Origin: Lachnoclostridium sp. UBA1241
Lineage (GTDB): Bacteria; Bacillota; Clostridia; Lachnospirales; Lachnospiraceae
Direction: 5' to 3'
NCBI GenBank assembly: GCA_002308955.1
Contig: DBWJ01000034.1
Location: forward strand, 9,625-20,384
Length of the DNA: 10,760 nucleotides
Shown here: positions 6,130 to 10,760 of the stretch, piece by piece
How positions within the stretch are numbered: the first letter of the stretch is position 1
Layout: each line of letters begins with the position of its first letter
Position numbers and translations under genes: made by a program
Notes under the pieces: generated by a model
What the model was told of the DNA's origin: nothing
The model's input: the letters and a program-made list of their open reading frames with translations, nothing else
The model's database searches: none

Positions 6130-8049
6130 ATGGAATCGATTCTTTCGCGTTTTCAGATAAATGACGGGTTTTTCTCCCCCCTCGAGGAGAAGGTGCGCAC
6201 GGTGGTGCTTCCTTATCAGGAAAAGGTATTGAAGGATGAAGTTCCGGGAGTGGAGAAGAGCCACGCCGTCGCGAATTTTAAGGCGGCTGCAGAGATGCTT
6301 CGTACGGGAAAGTGCACGGAAGAGTTCTACGGAATGGTCTTTCAGGACAGCGACGTCGCCAAATGGCTTGAGGCCGCGGCATATTCTTTGCAGAATACCC
6401 CCGATCAGGAGCTGGAGGCGCATTGCGACGAGATGATCGACATTGTCAGTGCAGCGCAGCAGGAGGACGGCTATCTCAATACCTACTTTACGGTGAAGGA
6501 GCCGGGCAGACGCTGGACGGACCTCAGTGAGTGCCACGAGCTTTACTGCGCCGGTCATATGATCGAGGCAGCGGTTGCCTACGCAGACGCCACCGGGAAG
6601 ACAAAGCTTCTCGATGTGATGTGTAAATTTGCCGATCATATCTATCGTCATTTTATAGAGGAAGGCAATCCGGGATTCCCGGGGCACGAGGAGATTGAGC
6701 TGGCGCTTCTTCGTCTGTACCGGAAGACGGGAGAGGAGAAGTATAAGGAGCTCGCGGCGCATTTCATTAACGCGCGCGGGGACGGGGGCGCGTTCTTTAA
6801 GAAGGAAAGCGAGGAGCGCGGATGGTTCCTGTGGGGCAAGCATCCGGCGGCGCCCGAATACAACCAGACGCACCTGCCCGTAAGAGAGCAGAAGGATGCG
6901 GTGGGACACGCGGTCCGCGCCGTCTACCTGTATACCGGAATGGCCGACCTCGCGACGGAAACCGGCGACGAGGAGCTGAAGCAGGCCTGCCGGAATCTTT
7001 ATGAAAGCATCACAAAGCGCCGCATGTACCTGACCGGCGGAATCGGTTCCGCCTATGAGGGAGAGGCGTTCACGACCGATTACCATCTGCCGAACGACAC
7101 CGCCTATGCGGAGACCTGCGCGGCCGTCGGCTTATGCTTTTTCCTTCGGCAGATGTTACGTATCGAGAAGAAGGGCGAGTATGCCGACATTATGGAACGC
7201 GCGCTGTATAACGGCGTGCTCGGCGGCATGCAGCTTGACGGAAAGCGTTTCTTTTATGTAAATCCTCTGGAGGCGGTTCCGGGAACAAGCGGGGTTGCCG
7301 CATCAATGAGGCATGCGCTTCCGGAGCGCCCCGGCTGGTTTGCCTGCGCCTGCTGCCCGCCTAATGTGGCAAGACTTCTCGGCTCCGTAGCCGAGTATGC
7401 CTACAGCATCGAGGACGGCGCGCTTTATGCGCACCTGTATCTCGGCGGAACAATAGACATGCAGAAGGAGTTCGGCGGAAAGATCGTCGTGGAGAGTGAG
7501 TATCCGAAGAACGGGCATGTAATGTTCACATTTGTCCCTGCAGGAGCGGAGCCGATGGATGTGAAGCTTGCCGTAAGGATTCCCTACTACGCGAAGAAGG
7601 TGCAGATCCTTCGGAATGGTACGGTATTCGTGCCGGACATCGACGACGGATACGCCTACATTCAGGGAGTGTTCCGTGCGGGCGACAGCCTGATCGTAAA
7701 CATCGACATGAGCGCGCGGAGGGTATACCCGAACCGTCACATCGCGGCCGATACCGCGAAGATCGCGTTTCTCAGAGGACCGCTCGTATACTGCGCGGAA
7801 GGAACGGACAATGACGGCGACATACTCGGACTGCGCGTTTCGAGAACCGCACCGATCCGTGAACTTCCCGGCGAGGCGCCCGACGGCATGCCGATGCTGA
7901 CGGTAGCCGGAAGCCGTATCGAGACGAGCGACGAGCTGTACTCATTTGCCCCGCCCGAAAAGGAGCCGGTAGTCATCAGGCTGATCCCTTATTACACATG
8001 GGGTAACCGCGGGCTTAACGAGATGCGGGTATGGATCCCGAAAGAATAG
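6130..8049 (+). CDS. GH127 family beta-L-arabinofuranosidase (HypBA1-like)
   Basis: This 639-residue protein matches glycoside hydrolase family 127 along its length, close to the 658 residues of Bifidobacterium longum HypBA1. HypBA1 releases L-arabinose from beta-L-arabinofuranosyl chains of plant hydroxyproline-rich glycoproteins. It uses an unusual Cys nucleophile held by zinc. The matching residues are visible here: Glu312 in GEAF (HypBA1 Glu322), Glu328 and Cys330 in AYAETCAA (Glu338, Cys340), and Cys408/Cys409 in CACCPPN (Cys417 nucleophile, Cys418). An (alpha/alpha)6 barrel is expected up to about residue 420, then beta-sandwich domains. There is no signal peptide, so the enzyme is cytoplasmic and should act on imported oligosaccharides. 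AGGAGG eight bases upstream fixes the ATG. The gene stands alone between its own promoter and terminator, with no transporter or other glycosidase next to it. Related GH127 members can have other pentofuranosidase activities, so the exact substrate is an inference. Confidence 0.92.
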   Translation: MESILSRFQINDGFFSPLEEKVRTVVLPYQEKVLKDEVPGVEKSHAVANFKAAAEMLRTGKCTEEFYGMVFQDSDVAKWLEAAAYSLQNTPDQELEAHCDEMIDIVSAAQQEDGYLNTYFTVKEPGRRWTDLSECHELYCAGHMIEAAVAYADATGKTKLLDVMCKFADHIYRHFIEEGNPGFPGHEEIELALLRLYRKTGEEKYKELAAHFINARGDGGAFFKKESEERGWFLWGKHPAAPEYNQTHLPVREQKDAVGHAVRAVYLYTGMADLATETGDEELKQACRNLYESITKRRMYLTGGIGSAYEGEAFTTDYHLPNDTAYAETCAAVGLCFFLRQMLRIEKKGEYADIMERALYNGVLGGMQLDGKRFFYVNPLEAVPGTSGVAASMRHALPERPGWFACACCPPNVARLLGSVAEYAYSIEDGALYAHLYLGGTIDMQKEFGGKIVVESEYPKNGHVMFTFVPAGAEPMDVKLAVRIPYYAKKVQILRNGTVFVPDIDDGYAYIQGVFRAGDSLIVNIDMSARRVYPNRHIAADTAKIAFLRGPLVYCAEGTDNDGDILGLRVSRTAPIRELPGEAPDGMPMLTVAGSRIETSDELYSFAPPEKEPVVIRLIPYYTWGNRGLNEMRVWIPKE

Positions 8050-8067
8050 AACGAAACAGACGAAAGG

Positions 8068-8102
8068 AAGGCAGGCACGATTTGTCCGTGTCTGCCTTTT
8101 TT
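8068..8102 (+). terminator. Intrinsic terminator after the GH127 gene
   Basis: AAGGCAGGCACG (8068-8079) pairs with CGTGTCTGCCTT (8087-8098) over 12 positions with one G-U wobble, around a seven-base loop. The descending arm runs into six Ts (8097-8102). It starts 18 bases after the GH127 stop. Confidence 0.88.
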
Positions 8103-8142
8103 GTCATATCTTTAACAGTTTTTGATTCTCGAAATAAACCTC

Positions 8143-8172
8143 TTGACATTTGATGATAATATCACCTATATT
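8143..8172 (+). promoter_or_regulatory. Promoter of the glycosyltransferase gene
   Basis: A perfect -35 box TTGACA (8143-8148) and TATATT (8167-8172) are 18 bases apart; TATTAT at 8169-8174 is an alternative. Transcription should start near 8179. This rules out the longer upstream reading frame (from the TTG at 8122) as the protein start, because that would lie above the promoter. Confidence 0.75.
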
Positions 8173-8193
8173 ATAGCATTTGTAGCGCGTAAT

Positions 8194-8209
8194 GTGACGC
8201 ATGGGTCAC
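8194..8209 (+). promoter_or_regulatory. Inverted repeat in the glycosyltransferase leader
   Basis: GTGAC (8194-8198) and GTCAC (8205-8209) are perfect inverted copies six bases apart, about 15-30 bases below the expected transcription start. It could be an operator or a small RNA hairpin. It is close to the CRP-like half-site TGTGA/TCAC but the spacing is two bases longer than that consensus. Confidence 0.35.
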
Positions 8210-8238
8210 GTAAAAGCAAGAGGAATATTGAAAAAATC

Positions 8239-10101
8239 ATGTGGAAAATCGTAGAGGAGTTTGTCTTCTGGTACCCGGCAGTCATGGCCATGATGTGGGT
8301 ACTGGGAGCGCTGGTGTTTTACTGGTCGAACGAGCGGAACAAGGATGGAATCATTCCGGAAAATCTGCCGTTTGTTTCGATTCTTATGCCGGCCCACAAC
8401 GAAAGCTCGATTCTTAAGCAGGTTGTGGAGCAGATGGTCAATCTGGATTATCCGGATTATGAGGTAATCCTGATCAATGACGGCAGTACGGACAATTCAT
8501 CGGAGGTAATGAAAGAACTGTCCGAGAAATACGACCGTGTCCGTGTCGTCGATCTCGATAAAAACTGCGGCAAGGCCAATGCGCTGTATCTCGGTCTGAT
8601 TGCTTCCAAAGGAGAGATCCTGGTCGGCGTTGACGCGGATTCTTATCTTGATAAGAAAGCCCTTCGGTACATGGTGTCTCATTTCGTAAACCGTCATAAC
8701 GGCGAACGAGTGGGAGCGGTAACCGGCAATCCCCGTGTCCGTAACCGCGGTTCGCTACTCGGGAAGATTCAGCTGTGCGAGTATGCGAGCATTATCAGCC
8801 TGATCAAGCGGACGCAACGGGTACTCGGCAAGGTTATGACCGTATCCGGCGTGTGTGTCGCTTACCGGAAGCGGGCACTCATGGACTGCGGTTTCTGGGA
8901 CCGGGATATGATGACGGAAGATATCGCGGTAACCTGGAAACTGGAGAAGAATTTCTGGGATGTCCGGTATGAGCCGAGGGCTCTGTGCTGGATGCTTGTT
9001 CCGGAAACCGTGAAAGGCCTCTGGCGGCAGAGAAAGCGCTGGTCGGAGGGCGGGCTCGAAGTGGTATTCCGCCACTGGGATATCTTTAATAGCTGGCGGA
9101 GAAGGCGTATGACGCCGATCTATCTGGAACAGGTTGCCTCTTTTGTGTGGTCGGTGTGCTGGCTTGTGCTGACCACCATTCTGATCGTAGCAGAAATCCG
9201 CGGGAAGCATGTCTTTACGGAATATCTGTGGAAGAGCCAGTTCCTTTCCTTTGTGTGCCTGTTACAGTTCGCCGTTGCGGTCTGGTTAGAGTCCCATTAT
9301 GACCGAAACCTGATCAAGAATACGTGGAGTGTCATCTGGTACCCGATCCTGTATTGGTACATCAACGTGTTTATCACACTCGGTTCCCTTTTAAAAGCAA
9401 TCCTTCCGAATAAGAAGCTTGCGACCTGGAAGAGCCCGGACAGGGGACTGACCCAGACAGAGCGGGAGCAGAAGGAGCAGGAGAGCGGAGAGAACCGGGC
9501 GGAGGAAAATGTGCACCGCGTGGGTCACATGGATTTCCTGATCAAAAACCATACCGCGGAAGGACCGCATAATGTTTCGAACGCGGAACCCGCAGGCTCG
9601 TCAGAGAATGATCCCCATATCGAATACGAAAACAAGCAGAAACTGTGGAAGCGGATTCTCGGTTCGCTGTTTACCTTATTGATGTGGACCTATATGATTC
9701 TGTTCTTCGCTTTCATGGCGGTGGGAATCATACGGGATTTGCTCGGCAAACCGGTCCGTTCGTTCTTCATCTATAATACGGATACGGTGCGGCAGACGGA
9801 ACACTTCTTCTTTGTGCTGTTCATTGCCGTTTTGATCGAGATCCTTCTTCTGATCTTTTGGAAAGAGTATAACCGCCGGAGATTCGGTGGCCTCCGCCGC
9901 CGGAAGTTCCAGCCGGATATCACCGATGAAGAGATTGACCGGTATTTCGAACTGGACCCGCTTGTAAGTCAGCAGATGCATCACGGCAAGTATATCGAAG
10001 TACTCCACAATCCGATTCCCACCGGAGTCGGACAGGGCAGAAAGGCTTACAAGGAGCATAAGAAGAAAATGGCGGAGGAAAGGCGCAGAAAAACCAACTG
10101 A
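8239..10101 (+). CDS. pgaC: Family 2 processive glycosyltransferase, PgaC/IcaA type, fused to a PgaD-like C-terminal module
   Basis: From the ATG at 8239 the protein has 620 residues. Helix 1 (about 10-28) precedes a cytoplasmic GT2 domain with SILMPAHNES (47-56), NDGSTD (Asp81), DADS (Asp132, Asp134), the catalytic TED (226-228) and QRKRW (264-268, the QxxRW motif of processive synthases). Three further helices follow (about 296-320, 335-351, 365-389). This is the layout of poly-N-acetylglucosamine synthases. A charged linker (about 402-468) then leads to two more helices (473-498, 522-541) and a basic stretch FWKEYNRRRFGGLRRRKF. The two-helix-then-W-x-x-YN-x-x-RF pattern resembles PgaD, the separate small partner needed by PgaC. 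The ribosome site is weak: AGAGGA (8219-8224) is 14 bases from the ATG, and no better in-frame start is seen below the promoter. No deacetylase or export gene is adjacent. The polymer made is inferred; hyaluronan- or cellulose-like products remain possible. Confidence 0.85.
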   Translation: MWKIVEEFVFWYPAVMAMMWVLGALVFYWSNERNKDGIIPENLPFVSILMPAHNESSILKQVVEQMVNLDYPDYEVILINDGSTDNSSEVMKELSEKYDRVRVVDLDKNCGKANALYLGLIASKGEILVGVDADSYLDKKALRYMVSHFVNRHNGERVGAVTGNPRVRNRGSLLGKIQLCEYASIISLIKRTQRVLGKVMTVSGVCVAYRKRALMDCGFWDRDMMTEDIAVTWKLEKNFWDVRYEPRALCWMLVPETVKGLWRQRKRWSEGGLEVVFRHWDIFNSWRRRRMTPIYLEQVASFVWSVCWLVLTTILIVAEIRGKHVFTEYLWKSQFLSFVCLLQFAVAVWLESHYDRNLIKNTWSVIWYPILYWYINVFITLGSLLKAILPNKKLATWKSPDRGLTQTEREQKEQESGENRAEENVHRVGHMDFLIKNHTAEGPHNVSNAEPAGSSENDPHIEYENKQKLWKRILGSLFTLLMWTYMILFFAFMAVGIIRDLLGKPVRSFFIYNTDTVRQTEHFFFVLFIAVLIEILLLIFWKEYNRRRFGGLRRRKFQPDITDEEIDRYFELDPLVSQQMHHGKYIEVLHNPIPTGVGQGRKAYKEHKKKMAEERRRKTN

Positions 10102-10142
10102 GAAGCCTTCGAAAAAAATGAAAAAATCAGATCATTTTTCGC

Positions 10143-10172
10143 TTGCATTTTCCCATGGTCCTGTGATATATT
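10143..10172 (+). promoter_or_regulatory. Promoter of the carB leader transcript
   Basis: TTGCAT (10143-10148) and TATATT (10167-10172) are 18 bases apart, and a TG one base before the -10 box (10164-10165) makes it an extended -10 promoter. The expected start near 10179 falls at the first base of a hairpin. No strong intrinsic terminator is seen between the glycosyltransferase stop (10101) and this promoter; only an imperfect A/T-rich inverted repeat at 10110-10141 is present. Confidence 0.65.
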
Positions 10173-10178
10173 AAATCA

Positions 10179-10193
10179 GGCCAAAAAATGGCC
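10179..10193 (+). other. Hairpin at the 5' end of the carB leader RNA
   Basis: GGCCA (10179-10183) pairs with TGGCC (10189-10193) around five As. It sits at the predicted transcript start, so it may protect the 5' end. No T-run follows, so it is not a terminator. Confidence 0.5.
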
Positions 10194-10194
10194 G

Positions 10195-10245
10195 TGCAAT
10201 TTCGGAGGATATAACCATGCATTACATGATTTTCGGAAAATTGCA
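10195..10245 (+). promoter_or_regulatory. Inverted repeat enclosing the leader-peptide ribosome site
   Basis: TGCAATTT (10195-10202) is perfectly complementary to AAATTGCA (10238-10245). The 35-base loop contains the GGAGG ribosome site (10204-10208) and the start codon (10217) of the small leader frame. Part of the right arm can instead pair with ATGCA at the start codon (10217-10221 with TGCAT 10242-10246), or fold locally as ATTTT-CGG-AAAAT. Such alternatives could tune leader translation; this is inference from pairing only. Confidence 0.35.
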
Positions 10246-10297
10246 TATGGACACGAATAAGCTTCATAAGGATATTGTTTTCTATTTGGCGGAATAG
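10217..10297 (+). CDS. 26-residue leader peptide upstream of carB
   Basis: ATG at 10217 follows GGAGG (10204-10208) by eight bases, as good a ribosome site as any in the window. The 26 codons begin Met-His-Tyr-Met-Ile-Phe and end in DIVFYLAE before TAG (10295-10297). The stop codon forms the end of the ascending arm of the terminator at 10288-10318, so a ribosome that reaches it would cover the hairpin. The peptide has three His, four Lys and four Met but no run of one amino acid and no Arg, so a classic amino-acid attenuator is not obvious. The U-rich codons 20-24, just before the hairpin, recall the pyrBI leader of E. coli, where RNA polymerase pausing at low UTP lets the ribosome catch up and block termination. 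The peptide itself probably has no function of its own. Confidence 0.6.
   Translation: MHYMIFGKLHMDTNKLHKDIVFYLAE
10282..10297 (+). promoter_or_regulatory. Alternative (anti-terminator or pause) hairpin in the carB leader
   Basis: CTATTT (10282-10287) can pair with GAATAG (10292-10297), with one wobble, around GGCG. GAATAG is also in the left arm of the terminator, so the two hairpins exclude each other. The choice arises because TTTTCTATT occurs twice, at 10278-10286 and 10298-10306, on either side of GGAATAG. The alternative is shorter and weaker than the terminator but forms first during transcription. Confidence 0.4.
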
Positions 10298-10318
10298 TTT
10301 TCTATTCCGTCTTTTTCT
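10288..10318 (+). terminator. Intrinsic terminator (attenuator) before carB
   Basis: GGCGGAATAG (10288-10297) pairs with CTATTCCGTC (10302-10311) over ten positions with one G-U wobble, closing a TTTT loop. TTTTTCT follows (10312-10318). It stands between the promoter and carB, so unless it is overridden it would end the transcript before the gene. Confidence 0.75.
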
Positions 10319-10368
10319 ATAAATAGACCCGATTCACACACACTAAACACACACAGGAGGATGAAGAA

Positions 10369-10760
10369 ATGCCTAAGAGAGAAGACATTCACAAAGTACT
10401 GATCATCGGCTCCGGCCCGATCATCATCGGTCAGGCATGCGAGTTCGACTATTCCGGAACGCAGGCCTGCAAAGCCCTGAAGAAGCTCGGTTACGAGATC
10501 GTTCTCGTGAACTCGAACCCCGCAACGATCATGACCGACCCCGAGACGGCCGATGTTACCTATATTGAGCCGCTTAACGTAGAGCGCCTCGAGCAGATCA
10601 TCGCTAAGGAGCGTCCGGACGCTTTACTTCCGAACCTCGGCGGACAGTCCGGCCTGAACCTTTCGAGCGAGCTCTATAAGGCAGGCGTTCTCGACAAATA
10701 CAACGTAAAGGTCATCGGTGTTCAGGTAGACGCAATCGAGCGCGGTGAGGACCGTATCGA
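10369..10760 (+). CDS. carB: Carbamoyl-phosphate synthase large subunit, N-terminal part (cut by right edge)
   Basis: The first 130 residues of CarB are visible. CarB is the large subunit that makes carbamoyl phosphate from bicarbonate, ATP and the ammonia passed on by CarA, feeding pyrimidine and arginine synthesis. The start MPKREDIHKVLIIGSGPIII is followed by GQACEFDYSGTQACKAL (about 22-38), LVNSNPATIMTDPE (about 46-59) and LLPNLGGQSGLNL (about 86-98), all hallmarks of the first ATP-grasp half. AGGAGG (10355-10360) lies eight bases before the ATG. The leader upstream holds a small open frame and an intrinsic terminator, pointing to attenuation control. carA is not directly upstream, unlike in many carAB operons; it may lie downstream or elsewhere. 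A CA-rich, U-poor stretch (10334-10354) just before the ribosome site is likely unstructured and may help loading of ribosomes. Confidence 0.96.
   Translation, partial: MPKREDIHKVLIIGSGPIIIGQACEFDYSGTQACKALKKLGYEIVLVNSNPATIMTDPETADVTYIEPLNVERLEQIIAKERPDALLPNLGGQSGLNLSSELYKAGVLDKYNVKVIGVQVDAIERGEDRI

Noticed and set aside
8194..8210. CRP/FNR-type binding site in the glycosyltransferase leader.
   Set aside because: The TGTGA and TCAC half-sites are eight bases apart, not six, and the site would be downstream of the transcription start. It is kept only as an unnamed inverted repeat.
8122..8238. A 39-codon N-terminal extension of the glycosyltransferase from a TTG at 8122.
   Set aside because: It runs across the TTGACA/TATATT promoter and shows no ribosome site; the added sequence does not look like a GT2 N terminus.
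10110..10141. A/T-rich inverted repeat after the glycosyltransferase stop as a terminator.
   Set aside because: The stem is imperfect (two unpaired As), nearly all A-T, and no T-run follows it, so it is not a convincing intrinsic terminator.
10118..10174. An 18-codon open frame starting ATGAAAAAATCA between the glycosyltransferase and carB leader.
   Set aside because: It lacks a ribosome site and overlaps the promoter; no support beyond a start and a stop.

Overview
The window looks like an ordinary chromosomal segment of a low-to-mid GC Gram-positive bacterium. It is most likely a Clostridia member of the Lachnospiraceae type. This is inferred from purine-rich AGGAGG ribosome sites, TTGACA/TATAAT-type promoters, many intrinsic terminators, a FeoB/TrmO/AraC/FtsX-type ABC gene mix and an intracellular GH127 enzyme. 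No phage, transposon, CRISPR, rRNA or tRNA is visible.

Layout, left to right. (1) The 3' end of feoB (ferrous iron uptake) runs in from the left edge and ends at a strong intrinsic terminator. (2) trmO (tRNA m6t6A37 methyltransferase) reads right. Its last 70 bases overlap tail-to-tail with an AraC-family regulator gene that reads left. (3) A 339-base gene-free stretch (2338-2676) holds the araC promoter region, a long two-part hairpin and a bidirectional terminator; it may encode a small RNA on the plus strand. (4) A leftward two-gene ABC operon follows: an 832-residue permease with two FtsX units, then a MacB/LolD-type ATPase. Its upstream region carries an 11-base-pitch direct repeat like those bound by OmpR/PhoB-family response regulators. 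(5) A monocistronic GH127 beta-L-arabinofuranosidase gene reads right, with its own promoter and terminator. (6) A monocistronic gene for a family 2 processive glycosyltransferase of the PgaC/IcaA type follows, with a PgaD-like two-helix module fused at its C terminus. (7) The 5' end of carB (carbamoyl-phosphate synthase large subunit) is cut by the right edge.

The most interesting part is the carB leader (10143-10368). A good promoter is followed by a 5' hairpin and a 26-codon open frame with an excellent ribosome site. The stop codon of that frame lies inside the ascending arm of an intrinsic terminator. The left arm of the terminator can pair with either of two copies of the same 9-base sequence, giving mutually exclusive hairpins. 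A U-rich tract immediately precedes it. This is the layout expected of translation-coupled transcription attenuation, comparable with the E. coli pyrBI leader, and it does not show an obvious PyrR site or T-box.

The genes do not form one pathway. They are separate transcription units for iron uptake, tRNA modification, export or peptide response, arabinoside degradation, exopolysaccharide synthesis and pyrimidine/arginine precursor synthesis.
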